From contig JAIQFI010000024.1 of NCBI GenBank assembly GCA_020073345.1, positions 24,545 through 88,544 of the forward strand: a stretch of DNA of 64,000 nt, read 5' to 3'. Made by a program: the position numbers and the translations under genes. A model generated the notes under the pieces. The model saw only the letters and a program-made list of their open reading frames with translations, was not told the origin of the DNA and made no database searches. Shown piece by piece: positions 34,083-43,474 of the stretch. How positions within the stretch are numbered: position 1 is the first letter of the stretch; each line of letters opens with the position of its first letter. Source of the DNA: Terriglobia bacterium (GTDB lineage Bacteria > Acidobacteriota > Terriglobia > Bryobacterales > Bryobacteraceae).

Positions 34083-34904
34083 TAGCTTCACATCGACCAC
34101 CCACGGCTCGTATTTCGATCCGACCCGCAGCCTGACCGCGTACGGCGGCTGGTTGATCTTAGTCCGATTGCCGTCATAGGTCCACGGTGCATAAGATTGC
34201 CCGTCGAGCCGGCGGCTGATCGGTTCCGGCACGCTGATCGATTCGATGGCGAGCCGCGTGATCGCTCCCCGCAGGTATGCCGCGCGCGGCGGCGCCTCCC
34301 TCGAGGCCGGAACACTCATGTTTAGCATCGCCCGCACCACCGCCGGGAGGATCATCACTCGTTTGCGGTCGGGATATTTGCGCCGGAGAGCGGCGGCGTC
34401 GAGGCTCACATCGATCGCCACCAGCCGGGGCGTCGTCTGGCGCTCGATTTCGATACGCTCCTCCAGAGAGACCTTGGGACCGTAGCTCGTCTCGGTTTCG
34501 AGCCGTGGTTCCCGATCCTTCAGCCATGCTTTCAATGCGGGTCCATCAAACTCCAGGGCGACGAAGGCCTCACGCGATCGCAAGCTTCCGTAGAATCGCG
34601 AGGCTTTCGGCGAATCCGCAGCAACACTCAGATCGAAACCAAGCTCCCCGAGTTTCTTTCGATCGAACCACCCTGGATCGTCCGACTGTGTGACAGGTGG
34701 ATACTCGGGCGCTGTATTCGTCCAGCGCAGCATTAGGACCACGCTACTGTCGTCGCTGCGGTTTCCGTAGTATTGCAGTTCGCGCGCCGTCAGTTCCATT
34801 TCCGAATCCGGGTCGCCGGACCGGTTCATCGCCACGTGCACCAGTACAAAGGCGTTTGAGACCACCAGCAGTGCGATCGCCGCCAGCAACAGGGGACGCT
34901 TCAT
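34074..34904 (-). CDS. DUF4824 family protein
   Basis: 276 aa with one N-terminal membrane segment (LLLAAIALLVVSNAFVLVHV). The soluble part contains ELTARELQYYGNRSDDSS and LRWTNTAPEY, typical of DUF4824. The start overlaps the DUF2157 stop (ATGA). The DUF2157-DUF4824 pair is conserved in several phyla; the function is unknown. It lies antisense between PQQ genes and may have entered between duplicated copies. Confidence 0.85.
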   Translation of the reverse strand: MKRPLLLAAIALLVVSNAFVLVHVAMNRSGDPDSEMELTARELQYYGNRSDDSSVVLMLRWTNTAPEYPPVTQSDDPGWFDRKKLGELGFDLSVAADSPKASRFYGSLRSREAFVALEFDGPALKAWLKDREPRLETETSYGPKVSLEERIEIERQTTPRLVAIDVSLDAAALRRKYPDRKRVMILPAVVRAMLNMSVPASREAPPRAAYLRGAITRLAIESISVPEPISRRLDGQSYAPWTYDGNRTKINQPPYAVRLRVGSKYEPWVVDVKLLR

Positions 34905-35950
34905 GCAGCCACGCTCCGCATCTTAACGCGCAGCCGCTTGAACACGGCCACTAGTCCGATCGCCACCAGCCCGATCATCAGAAAGAAGAGATACTTCGGC
35001 ATCCAGTCCCACCACCAGTCAATCAGCCGGAAGAACAGGAAGATGGTGAAAAATGCGGTGCCGGTGTTGACCACACCGGTCCAGCTCTGGCGGATCCCGA
35101 TCCATACTGCGGCCGCTGCCGTCACCACTCCGAACATCTGGTAGAAATGCTCAGCCGCCTTACTGTCCATCGGCAGGTAACTGCTCTGTCCCTGCGCGGA
35201 GAGAAACAGCATGGTGACGAAAAACGCGAGCATCCCCACCAGCCTGTAAACCGCCGGGAAGTCCGGCCGCCGGACATGTCTGATGAACAGCGGCAAAGCC
35301 GCGAGAACGAGACCAGCGAGCATCAGCTCTTCCGGGCGACGCTCGAATTCCACCCACCACCAGCCGCGCCAGGAATTGGTGGTCGCCGTGATCCAGCCCA
35401 GCATCCCAACTAACCCAGCGGCCAGTACCAGCCGGATGCCGAAGTGATACGCCAGCGCCAGACCGAATAGTCCCCACACCGCCAGCGCGTTGGGCGTCGG
35501 AGCCAGGTTGAAGATCTCACCTAGCATCGAGAGATTCGCGACGAAAGCGGCGAACGCCACAATGCTGATGAGCGCCGCGTAATACAGCGTGTTCTCCCGG
35601 CGCGCAGCGAACTCGGCGCCCATCGTCAGCAGGATCGGGATTACCACCAGCACGCTAACTTGCAGCGGCGTGGACCAGTAGCCCATGTATCGAGCCAGAA
35701 AAAGAACCACGGCCGCGCACAGAGCGATCCCGCCCAGCGCCGAAGCGATCTTCATTCCCAGGGAGATTTGGCGCTGCGACTCTGTAGTGTCGACGTCGAA
35801 TTGGGTGGCCAGCTCGGCCAACGTCTTTGCGACGTGGGCATCCAGCCGCTCCCGCTGCTCCGAAGTCAGCTCGAGGACCTTTTCGCGTTCCAGTCCCTCC
35901 AGCTCGCGCTGAAACGTCCGCAGCCTGTCCGCCCGCTGTTGCGGATTCAT
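34901..35950 (-). CDS. DUF2157 polytopic membrane protein
   Basis: 349 aa from the ATG at 35948-35950; the open frame extends upstream across the divergent gene's start and is not used. The N-terminal 70 residues are soluble and helical (RLRTFQRELEGLEREKVLEL), then about ten membrane helices run to the C-terminus. It is the membrane partner of the DUF4824 protein, and the genes are coupled by a 4-base overlap. No transport motif is recognised. Confidence 0.85.
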   Translation of the reverse strand: MNPQQRADRLRTFQRELEGLEREKVLELTSEQRERLDAHVAKTLAELATQFDVDTTESQRQISLGMKIASALGGIALCAAVVLFLARYMGYWSTPLQVSVLVVIPILLTMGAEFAARRENTLYYAALISIVAFAAFVANLSMLGEIFNLAPTPNALAVWGLFGLALAYHFGIRLVLAAGLVGMLGWITATTNSWRGWWWVEFERRPEELMLAGLVLAALPLFIRHVRRPDFPAVYRLVGMLAFFVTMLFLSAQGQSSYLPMDSKAAEHFYQMFGVVTAAAAVWIGIRQSWTGVVNTGTAFFTIFLFFRLIDWWWDWMPKYLFFLMIGLVAIGLVAVFKRLRVKMRSVAA

Positions 35951-36005
35951 TTGAGTCCAGCATATAACGATATACTGAGCAGATTCTTGGAATAGGAGGC
36001 GATTC

Positions 36006-37901
36006 ATGCGCTGCCTGCGGGTCATTATCTTCACTGGTCTGACCTTTTTGCTCGCTCAATCGAGCAGCGCGCAGCAAAAAGGCAAGCAGACCGCTAAAGC
36101 CGCCGCGAAAGATGCCGGAGCCGACTGGCCGATGTACCACCGCGATTTTGCGGGCACCGGGTATTCTCCGCTAGGGCAGATCACCACGCAGAACGTCGCC
36201 GGCTTGATGCCCGCCTGGACGTATCGTCTCCAGAGCGACGCGCCGCCCGCCGCAGCTGCCAAAGGCAAGGGCAAAGGACCCGGTGGAGCCAACTCCGAAG
36301 CCACGCCCATCGTCGTGAACGGCGTAATGTATTTGCCGGGCGCCGGACGCGTGGTCGCGCTCGATCCGGAAACAGGCAAGGAGATCTGGGAGTATCCAGT
36401 CACGGGCGGAGCTCCTTCCCGTCGCGGCGTCGCGTATTGGCCGGGCGACAACAACAATCCGCCGCGCATTGTCTTCACCATCGGCCGCCGCCTGGTCGCG
36501 CTCAACGCCAACACCGGCAAGATCGATCCCGGCTTCGGCAAAGAAGGCGAAGTGGACATGGTGGTGCCGTACAACTCGGTACCTCTGGTCTACCGCAACG
36601 TGCTCGTGGTTGGAGCCAACTCGACTAATGGGCCGGTTTCGATCGGCAATGCACGGGCTTTCGATGCGCGCACCGGTGCGAAGCTGTGGGAATTCAACTC
36701 CGTGGCGCAGCCGGGCGAGGTCGGCCACGATACCTGGGAAGGCGATAGCTGGAAGGACCGCTCCGGCGCCAATGCCTGGCCGTTCTATTTCACCGTCGAC
36801 GAGCAGCGCGGTCTGGTGTATCTGCCGCTCGCCTCGCCCGTTCCCGGGTTTTACGGCGGCGATCGCAAGGGCGCGAATCTGTACGGAAACTCCGTGGTCG
36901 CGGTGGACGTTCAGACCGGGAAATACAAATGGCACTTCCAGACCATCCACCACGACATATGGGATCACGATCCGCCCGCGCCGCCCGGATTGTTCGATAT
37001 CGCGCAGAATGGCAGGACCATTCCGGCGCTGGCGCTGACCACGAAATCCGGGTACATGTATATTCTCAATCGCGAGACCGGCCAGCCGATTTTCGGCGTC
37101 CAGGAACGCGCAGTTCCCAAGAGCGACGTGCCCGGGGAACAAGCGTTCCCCACGCAGCCCTTTCCAGTGAAGCCGCCGCCGATCGCGCGCAATAGCTTCA
37201 TCATGTCGGATCTGGTGACGGCTGCGGACACTACCGAGGAGCATGCCAAGGCCTGTCAGGAATTGATCGCCAAGAATGGCGGCGTCGCCAACGCGGGTCC
37301 GTTCACGACGTGGCCCTATCGCGCGGAAGGCGCTCCGGTGAAGAGCGCTGTAGTCTTTCCGGGCGGTCTGGGAGGAGCGAACTGGGGAGGAGTCGCCTGG
37401 GATCCCAACTCGAAATATGTGTTCGTCGTTTCGCAGGACGATGGCGCGCTCGGCTGGGTGGAAAAGACTCGGGATGGTTATGATCGCACCACGCTCGACG
37501 GCGCGGGTCCCGGCCGCGGGAACTTCGAGGTTCGCGTCGGAAACGTGGCGTGGCCCTGCCAGAAACCGCCGTGGGGCCGCCTGACCGCCGTCAATACGGC
37601 CACCGGCGATTTCGCCTGGCAGATCCCGCTCGGCATCACCGAAGGATTGCCCGCGGGCAAGCAGAACACCGGACGTCCGGCGCTGGCGGGTCCCATCGTG
37701 ACCGCAACGGGCGTACTGTTTGTAGGATCGAGCGACGACAACTACTTCCGTGCATTCGAAGCCAAGACCGGCAAGCAACTGTGGGCGACCAAGCTCGAGC
37801 GCCGGGGCAACGCGAACCCGATGACATATCAGGGACGCAACGGGAAGCAATATGTCGCTATCGTCGCGACCGATACGCTGGCAGTGTTCGCCTTGCCATA
37901 G
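36006..37901 (+). CDS. PQQ-dependent dehydrogenase, soluble mGDH type (paralogue 2)
   Basis: 631 aa, ATG preceded by AGGAGG. Signal peptide, ADWPMYHRDFAGTGYSPLGQI, WHFQTIHHDIWDHDPPA and PWGRLTAVNTATGDFAWQ mark it as a close relative of its neighbours. A short Ala/Lys/Gly linker sits just before TPIVVNG, at the same place as in paralogue 1 but with different sequence. Conserved Cys positions (KACQEL; WPCQKPPWG) match those of paralogue 1. It is co-directional with paralogue 3, 29 bp apart, so the two are co-transcribed. Confidence 0.93.
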   Translation: MRCLRVIIFTGLTFLLAQSSSAQQKGKQTAKAAAKDAGADWPMYHRDFAGTGYSPLGQITTQNVAGLMPAWTYRLQSDAPPAAAAKGKGKGPGGANSEATPIVVNGVMYLPGAGRVVALDPETGKEIWEYPVTGGAPSRRGVAYWPGDNNNPPRIVFTIGRRLVALNANTGKIDPGFGKEGEVDMVVPYNSVPLVYRNVLVVGANSTNGPVSIGNARAFDARTGAKLWEFNSVAQPGEVGHDTWEGDSWKDRSGANAWPFYFTVDEQRGLVYLPLASPVPGFYGGDRKGANLYGNSVVAVDVQTGKYKWHFQTIHHDIWDHDPPAPPGLFDIAQNGRTIPALALTTKSGYMYILNRETGQPIFGVQERAVPKSDVPGEQAFPTQPFPVKPPPIARNSFIMSDLVTAADTTEEHAKACQELIAKNGGVANAGPFTTWPYRAEGAPVKSAVVFPGGLGGANWGGVAWDPNSKYVFVVSQDDGALGWVEKTRDGYDRTTLDGAGPGRGNFEVRVGNVAWPCQKPPWGRLTAVNTATGDFAWQIPLGITEGLPAGKQNTGRPALAGPIVTATGVLFVGSSDDNYFRAFEAKTGKQLWATKLERRGNANPMTYQGRNGKQYVAIVATDTLAVFALP

Positions 37902-37930
37902 ACTCTTGTCATAATTTAGGGATACAACTC

Positions 37931-39892
37931 ATGATGCGAATCCTGCTCGCCGCTGCCATCACCGTTCCCATCGCACTTGCGCAGTCTCAAGCCGACCGCG
38001 ACTGGCCGATGTTCAACCGCGACCTGGCCGGCACGCGCTATTCGCCGCTGAAGCAGATCGATACGACCAACGTCGCCAAGCTCACCAAGGCCTGGCAGTA
38101 TCGCTTCAACCGGGAAGGGAAGACCATCAGCGGCCAAAGCCCCAGCGAACTGTATCAGGAGATCACGCCCATCGTGGTGAATGGGGTGATGTATACGCCG
38201 TCGGGCGATCGCGTGGTCGCGCTCGAGCCCGAAACCGGCAAGGAACTGTGGACCTATGAGGTCAACGGCGGTCTCGCGTCGTTTCGCGGTGTGGCCTACT
38301 GGCCGGGCGACCGCAATAATCCGCCGCGCATCATCTTCACCACCAGCCGCAAAATGATGGCGCTGAACGCGCGCACCGGGAAAGTGGATCCGGGCTTTGG
38401 GAAAGAAGGCTCGGTTGACCTGGAAGTCCCCTATGCGGGCACGCCAACCGTTTACAAGAACCTGCTGTTCGTCGGGACGAATTTCTACGGGCCGGGCGAG
38501 CGGCACATCGCTCCGCAGCTCGATCAGGCAGGCGGGCAGATTCCTGAGCAGCACGCCTACGACGTTCGCACCGGCAAAGAGCTGTGGACATTCCACACCA
38601 TTCCTCGCGACGGCGAGCCCGGCAACGAAACCTGGGCTAAGGGCACCTGGCAGAATCGCACGGGCAACAATGTCTGGGCCTTTGCGCTCACTGTCGACGA
38701 AGAGCGCGGCATCCTCTACATCCCCGTGAGCGGACCCGGCGCGAACATCTATGGTGGCGACCGTCCCGGCGCGAATTTGTTCGGCAACACTCTGGTCGCG
38801 CTCGACGCGAATACCGGCAAGATGAAGTGGTATTTTCAGACGGTTCATCACGAGCTGTGGGATTACAACCTGCCGCCAGCGCCCGGCCTGATCGACATCA
38901 AGAAAGACGGCAAGACGATTCCGGCGTTGGCGCAAGTGGGCAAGTCCGGCTACATGTTCATCCTGGATCGCGTCACCGGCAAGCCGGTGTACGGCGTCGA
39001 GGAGCGTCCCGTGCCGAAGTCGGATGTGCCGGGCGAAGCGTCCTATCCGACGCAGCCGTTTCCGTTGAAGCCACCCGCGATTTCGCGTACCAACATGACG
39101 AAAGACGATATCGTCACTGCGGCAGATACCACACCCGATCATGCGAAAGCGTGCCAGGAACTGTGGGAGCGCACGGGCCTCTTCAATAATGGTCCGTTCA
39201 CTCCGTTCCCTTATCACGCGGAGGGTTCGAATTCCAAACCCGCGATCATCTTTCCGGGATTCACCGGCGGCGCGAACTGGGGCGGCACGGCCACCGACCC
39301 GAAGCTCGGATATATTTTCGTCAACACCAAGGACGCTCCGGCCGTCGGCTGGATGCAGGCGAATCCGAAATACGTTTCTGGCAATAAAGAAGGTATCGAG
39401 CCGTTCATACGCAGTGCGCCGCAGGGTCTGGGCGGATTCAACGCTCCCGCGCACGATGCCGACGGCAAGCAGATCGGCAACTACCCGTGCTTCAAACCGC
39501 CATGGGGTCGTCTGATCGCCGTCAACGCCGCGACCGGCGATTTCGCCTGGCAGGTTCCGTTGGGCATCACCGAGTCGCTGCCTGAAGGCAAGCAGAATAC
39601 CGGTTTGTCGAACACGGCCGGACCGATCGTCACCGCCGGCGGGTTGGTATTCATCGGATCGACGGGCGACAATCGCTTCCGCGCGTTCGATTCGAAGACC
39701 GGGAAGGAGCTGTGGGCCTCCAAGCTCGATTACACCGCCACTGCCGTCCCGATGACTTTCATGGGTAAGAACGGGAAGCAGTACGTGGCGATCGTCGCCG
39801 CAACCGGCGGAGGGTTCGGGGGTGGACGCGGTGGCCGGGGTGGTCCACCCGCAGCCCAAAATCAAGGGATCTTTGTCTTCTCACTGCCGTAA
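37931..39892 (+). CDS. PQQ-dependent dehydrogenase, soluble mGDH type (paralogue 3)
   Basis: 653 aa from the ATG at 37931 (a second ATG follows at once); the open frame runs back into paralogue 2 but the signal peptide (RILLAAAITVPIALAQ) fixes the start. DWPMFNRDLAGTRYSPLKQI, WYFQTVHHELWDYNLPPA and PWGRLIAVNAATGDFAWQ are present. It lacks the Lys/Gly linker and has an ordinary loop (EGKTISGQSPSELYQE) instead. A Gly/Arg-rich patch lies near the C-terminus (GGGFGGGRGGRGG). Substrate specificity cannot be told from sequence. Confidence 0.93.
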   Translation: MMRILLAAAITVPIALAQSQADRDWPMFNRDLAGTRYSPLKQIDTTNVAKLTKAWQYRFNREGKTISGQSPSELYQEITPIVVNGVMYTPSGDRVVALEPETGKELWTYEVNGGLASFRGVAYWPGDRNNPPRIIFTTSRKMMALNARTGKVDPGFGKEGSVDLEVPYAGTPTVYKNLLFVGTNFYGPGERHIAPQLDQAGGQIPEQHAYDVRTGKELWTFHTIPRDGEPGNETWAKGTWQNRTGNNVWAFALTVDEERGILYIPVSGPGANIYGGDRPGANLFGNTLVALDANTGKMKWYFQTVHHELWDYNLPPAPGLIDIKKDGKTIPALAQVGKSGYMFILDRVTGKPVYGVEERPVPKSDVPGEASYPTQPFPLKPPAISRTNMTKDDIVTAADTTPDHAKACQELWERTGLFNNGPFTPFPYHAEGSNSKPAIIFPGFTGGANWGGTATDPKLGYIFVNTKDAPAVGWMQANPKYVSGNKEGIEPFIRSAPQGLGGFNAPAHDADGKQIGNYPCFKPPWGRLIAVNAATGDFAWQVPLGITESLPEGKQNTGLSNTAGPIVTAGGLVFIGSTGDNRFRAFDSKTGKELWASKLDYTATAVPMTFMGKNGKQYVAIVAATGGGFGGGRGGRGGPPAAQNQGIFVFSLP

Positions 39893-39912
39893 CGGCGCCA
39901 TTCGACCGGGCG

Positions 39913-40794
39913 CTAGCGCTGTTTTTCGTCTGCCAGAGACTTCTTCGTCTCTCGCAAGAACAGTTCCAACTGGTCGTGATGCAGCCAATGCCCGGCTTGA
40001 TCCACCTTCACAATCGTCTTGTTCCGAATCGCCGCGGCCTGCGGATCCCCGTCCGGGTCGCGCGCGAAGCTCTGCCGGCCCCAGAACAGTAGCGTAGGGC
40101 AAGCGATCTGCCCCAGGATCTGAGTCGCCTCCTCCAATCCCAATCCAAAGGGATGAATCACGCGCGTGTAGTTGTCGAACTTCCATACCAGCGACCCGTC
40201 GGCGTTCCAGTTGGTCCCGTGGAGCGTCAAGTGCCGTGCGACCTCGTCCGAGAGAAACGGATTCGCCTCTTTCATGCGCGCCACCGCCGCCGCCAGGTCC
40301 GCATAAGTGCGCGCGGCGTGATCCTCCAGGTCGCGCGTCTTCCCGATCCAGTTCCGCATCCGTTCCGGGGCCGGTTTCGGTGTCGACCCCAGCGGTCCCA
40401 CGCCCACACCCTCGATCGCCACCAGCTTTGCGACTTTTTCCGGATACGTTCCGGAGAAATACAGCGAGACCATCGCGCCCAACGAGTGCCCGATCAGCCG
40501 CACCGGGTATTTGCCGATGATGTCCGCGAACACCGTCAGGTCCAGGATGTGTTCCGGTACGCTATACAAGGCGCCTGGAGCCCAGGCGCTGTTGCCGTGC
40601 CCCCGCAGATCCAGGGCGTAGACGTGATAGTCGTCCCGGAGCGCACGGGCGATCCAGTCCCAGCTGCGGGCGTGGTCGCGCGTTCCGTGAACTAGAATCA
40701 GCACCGGTTTTCCTTCCGTGCCCCAGTCCCAGAACTGGAGTTTCAGGCGATCGGAATAGAAATAATGTGAGGCGGGCTCTAGGGAGGCGTGCAT
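39913..40794 (-). CDS. alpha/beta hydrolase
   Basis: 293 aa, cytoplasmic. The oxyanion region is HGTRDHARSW, the nucleophile elbow GHSLGA (Ser104) and the catalytic His QAGHWLHHDQ near 270, with YALDLRGHGNS between. It resembles lipases, epoxide hydrolases and haloperoxidase-like esterases. Its stop lies 20 bp from that of the convergent PQQ gene. Confidence 0.88.
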   Translation of the reverse strand: MHASLEPASHYFYSDRLKLQFWDWGTEGKPVLILVHGTRDHARSWDWIARALRDDYHVYALDLRGHGNSAWAPGALYSVPEHILDLTVFADIIGKYPVRLIGHSLGAMVSLYFSGTYPEKVAKLVAIEGVGVGPLGSTPKPAPERMRNWIGKTRDLEDHAARTYADLAAAVARMKEANPFLSDEVARHLTLHGTNWNADGSLVWKFDNYTRVIHPFGLGLEEATQILGQIACPTLLFWGRQSFARDPDGDPQAAAIRNKTIVKVDQAGHWLHHDQLELFLRETKKSLADEKQR

Positions 40795-40879
40795 GATTCG
40801 TTCTATCTATCCTAAGAGATTCACCCGAGCGTCATGCAGGAACTTCCTTGATATTCTTCGGACCAGGGGTGTTTCGAAT

Positions 40880-41356
40880 ATGATTCGCACTTTGGTCGTC
40901 ACGATTCTCTCGGCTTTGCCGCTCGCGGCCGCTCCCAACCTTTCCGGCAACTGGGTGCTCAACCTGGCCAAGAGCCAGTACGGCCAATTTCCGGCGCCCC
41001 AGGTGATGATGCGGCAGATCCAGCACAAGGATCCGGCGCTTTCGATGTCCACTTATCAAAAGGGCGCGCAGGGCGAAGTGACCACCGAGCTCAAGTACAC
41101 CACCGACGGCAAGCCCGCCGTCAACGGCGAAAACAAAGGTTCGGCCCACTGGGAAAAGGACAAGCTGGTGATCGAAACTTCGCGCGACTACAAGGGGAGC
41201 ACGCTCACCCAGCGCGAGGAGTGGACGCTTTCCGCAGACGGCAAGACGCTGACCATCGCCGCGCATGTGAAACTGCCCAATGGCGAATTCGACGTGAAGC
41301 AGGTATTCGAGAAAGCCCCGGCACCGGGGGGCGGCACAGCCAGGGCCAACTTCTAA
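40880..41356 (+). CDS. secreted hypothetical protein (lipocalin-like beta protein)
   Basis: 158 aa from the ATG at 40880, since the signal peptide (IRTLVVTILSALPLAAA) begins there; the frame is open further upstream. The mature part starts NLSGNWVLNLAKSQYG and alternates strands with charged loops, similar to secreted proteins common in Solibacter-type genomes. Function unknown. Confidence 0.75.
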   Translation: MIRTLVVTILSALPLAAAPNLSGNWVLNLAKSQYGQFPAPQVMMRQIQHKDPALSMSTYQKGAQGEVTTELKYTTDGKPAVNGENKGSAHWEKDKLVIETSRDYKGSTLTQREEWTLSADGKTLTIAAHVKLPNGEFDVKQVFEKAPAPGGGTARANF

Positions 41357-41395
41357 GGGAGTATAATCACGTCAACCTCCAGGAGGAGGTGCGTG

Positions 41396-41887
41396 ATGTC
41401 CCACATGCTGAGGGCGTGCATAGGAATTGCTTTGGTCGCAGCCGGGTCCGTTCCCGCGAACCCGCAAGGCGTGGTTACCCAGCGCAATCTGTCGCTGGCC
41501 ATGGCGAAGACGATTGCCGACGCAGCGCTCGCCGCGTGCAAGTCACAAGGCTACAACACCGCAGTGGCGGTCGTCGACCGGGCAGGCCAGGTGATGGTGA
41601 TCCTGCGCGATGAGCAAGCCAGCGCCCAGCAGGTGGAAATGGCCCGGCGCAAGGCTTATACGGCGCGCATGTTCCGCACCACCACGCTGGAGTTTCAGAA
41701 GCGCACCAGCGATCCGGCGTATTCGGCCCAACGGGACGTCACCGACATTCTCGCGCTCGGTGGTGGCGTGCCCATTCAGGTCGGCAACGACGTCATCGGA
41801 GGAGTGGGCAGCTCGGGGTCGAGTCAAGAGAAAGATGATGCATGCGCGAAGGCGGGTGTCGCCAAGGTCGCGGAGCTTTTGAAATAG
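41396..41887 (+). CDS. GlcG/HbpS-family heme-binding protein, exported
   Basis: 163 aa from the ATG at 41396, with AGGAGGAGGT ending 5 nt upstream and TATAAT at 41362-41367; a GTG at 41393 is too close to the ribosome site. A signal peptide (to about 25) precedes the GlcG domain: LSLAMAKTIADAALAACKSQ, AVAVVDRAGQVMVILRDE and GGGVPIQVGNDVIGGVGSSG. Members bind heme or small organic ligands in the periplasm. Confidence 0.88.
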   Translation: MSHMLRACIGIALVAAGSVPANPQGVVTQRNLSLAMAKTIADAALAACKSQGYNTAVAVVDRAGQVMVILRDEQASAQQVEMARRKAYTARMFRTTTLEFQKRTSDPAYSAQRDVTDILALGGGVPIQVGNDVIGGVGSSGSSQEKDDACAKAGVAKVAELLK

Positions 41888-41890
41888 GCC

Positions 41891-42091
41891 ATGGCCAAAC
41901 TTGCGCTGGTATACGGAATGCGGCTTCTGCCCGCCGATGAAATCGAAGAGCTAAACGAAGCCGAGATCCGCCTGAAGAATGGCAAGAGCGCGCACGTCAC
42001 CATGCATCTGCTGGAGGGCGGGGAGAAAGAGATTCGCGCGCAGCTCGAACAGTCGCTGGACGCTTTCTTTGAGTTTTATCCGGAAATCTAA
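41891..42091 (+). CDS. small hypothetical protein
   Basis: 66 aa, starting 3 bp after the GlcG stop codon. It is acidic and mixed alpha/beta (MAKLALVYGMRLLPADEIEE at the start) with no membrane segment and no motif I recognise. Tight spacing and normal base use support it as a real gene. Confidence 0.6.
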   Translation: MAKLALVYGMRLLPADEIEELNEAEIRLKNGKSAHVTMHLLEGGEKEIRAQLEQSLDAFFEFYPEI

Positions 42092-42094
42092 GAG

Positions 42095-42349
42095 TTATTC
42101 CTGAGCCGGCATCTGGGAATCGGAATCCCGCCAGGCACTCAGCTTCAGGCGGCGGCACACCCAGCACAGCCCTTCGGCGGAATTAGGAGCGCACTCACTG
42201 CCACACACCGTGCACAGCACGGTCTTGCGCAGACGATCCGCTTCAATCGATCGCTTGGCCTCTTCCAGAAGCTTTTCCGGTACCACCGATTCAGGAATCA
42301 GGGCCTCAGGCGCCGGCCGGGGAACGGGGATGCGCTTGCGCTTCACCAC
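42095..42349 (-). CDS. small zinc-ribbon protein
   Basis: 84 aa. Two Cys pairs, CTVCGSEC and CWVC, form a likely zinc ribbon in residues 45-66, preceded by a Pro-rich basic N-terminus and a short helix. Nothing indicates a partner. It converges on the small acidic gene with 3 bp between stop codons. Confidence 0.65.
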   Translation of the reverse strand: MVKRKRIPVPRPAPEALIPESVVPEKLLEEAKRSIEADRLRKTVLCTVCGSECAPNSAEGLCWVCRRLKLSAWRDSDSQMPAQE

Positions 42350-42385
42350 CCCACTATAACAGTTTCATGAACGCTAAAATCGGAG

Positions 42386-43309
42386 TTGGTACTAACAGCT
42401 TTCCTTTTCCCAGGACAGGGTTCCCAGTACGCGGGTATGGGCAAAACCCTCGCCGACTCTTTCCCCGAAGCCGCCCGCGTCTTTGAGGAAGCCGACGAAG
42501 CGCTGGGCTTCCCGCTCTCGCGTTTATGCTTCGAGGGTCCCGACGATCAGCTGAAGCTCACCGAGAACACCCAGCCCGCGCTGCTCACCGTCTCGATCGC
42601 CGCAAACGCCGTGCTGGCCGCCCAGGGGATCGCTGCGGGCTACGTCGCGGGCCACAGTCTGGGCGAGTACTCGGCTTTGGTCGCTGCCGGATCCCTGCGT
42701 TTCGCTGATGCCGTGAGATTGGTCCGCAAGCGCGGCCAGTACATGCAGCAGGCGGTCCCCGCTGGTGTGGGTGCGATGGCGGCACTCCTTAAGCTTCCCG
42801 CTGGGAAGCTTGACACGGTCCTGGCCGAAGCGGCTCAAGGCGAGATTGTCACTGCCGCGAATCTCAATTCGCCGGACCAGATCGTGATCGCCGGACACAC
42901 CGCCGCCGTCAACCGCGCAATCGCGCTCGCCAAAGCTGCCGGCGCCCGCCGAGCCGTGCTGTTGCCGGTCAGCGCCCCCTTCCATTGCCCGCTGCTGAAG
43001 CCCGCGCAGGATCGGCTGAAGCCTGATCTGGACGCCACTGAGTTTCGCGACCTGACGGTTCCATTGATCAACAATTGGCAGGCGCGCGAAGTTCGCACCG
43101 GCGCGGAAGCTCGCGAAGGACTCTACCACCAGATTCCTAATCCTGTCAGATGGTCCGAGTCCATCGCCTTGTTAGCCTCGCGCGGCGTTACACGTTTTAT
43201 CGAAGTGGGCGCGGGCTCCGTCCTCACCGGTTTGCTGCGCAACATCGATCCCGGCTTGACCGGCGTGAAGTTCGGCGAAGCTGCGGACTGGGACAGCCTC
43301 CTGAAATAG
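42386..43309 (+). CDS. fabD: malonyl-CoA:ACP transacylase
   Basis: 307 aa from TTG 42386; GGAG is nearly adjacent, so initiation may be weak. FLFPGQGSQ at the N-terminus, nucleophile Ser91 in GHSLGEYSAL, Arg116 and catalytic His200 (APFH) are all in place. It transfers malonyl from CoA to acyl-carrier protein for fatty-acid synthesis. Other fab genes are absent nearby. Confidence 0.95.
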   Translation: MVLTAFLFPGQGSQYAGMGKTLADSFPEAARVFEEADEALGFPLSRLCFEGPDDQLKLTENTQPALLTVSIAANAVLAAQGIAAGYVAGHSLGEYSALVAAGSLRFADAVRLVRKRGQYMQQAVPAGVGAMAALLKLPAGKLDTVLAEAAQGEIVTAANLNSPDQIVIAGHTAAVNRAIALAKAAGARRAVLLPVSAPFHCPLLKPAQDRLKPDLDATEFRDLTVPLINNWQAREVRTGAEAREGLYHQIPNPVRWSESIALLASRGVTRFIEVGAGSVLTGLLRNIDPGLTGVKFGEAADWDSLLK

Positions 43310-43329
43310 ACTGGGCTCGCGACTGGCCT

Positions 43330-43363
43330 GACAAACTGTCCGCGCCGCGAGCGACAGATTGTC
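43330..43363. repeat. 11-bp inverted repeat after fabD
   Basis: GACAAACTGTC and GACAGATTGTC are complementary over 11 bp with one mismatch around a 12-nt GC-rich loop. It could be the fabD terminator, though no T-run follows. The half-site resembles the dyad at 18964-18974. Confidence 0.45.
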
Positions 43364-43474
43364 ACTCCGGCTTATTCACTAGCCCCGCCCGAATCTTAGT
43401 ACCATCTCGCGCAACATGCGAACGCAGTGGTACTTACCGATCGGGCTATCCAGCGCCAAAGATGGCGACTGAGT

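Noticed and set aside
34074..35950. Defence system made of the DUF2157/DUF4824 pair
   Set aside because: No nuclease, ATPase or toxin domain. The pair is known as a conserved membrane module without any link to phage defence that I can support.
39220..39245. tRNA T-arm-like GGTTCGAATTCC
   Set aside because: It lies in frame within the third PQQ dehydrogenase, with no acceptor stem or anticodon arm around it.
37916..39865. A 649-codon open frame antisense to the third PQQ dehydrogenase (also 36171-37850 and 32769-33848 antisense to its relatives)
   Set aside because: Such frames follow from GC-rich codon use in the sense gene. The translations are Arg/His/Gly-rich with no domain, and the sense strand encodes clear quinoproteins.
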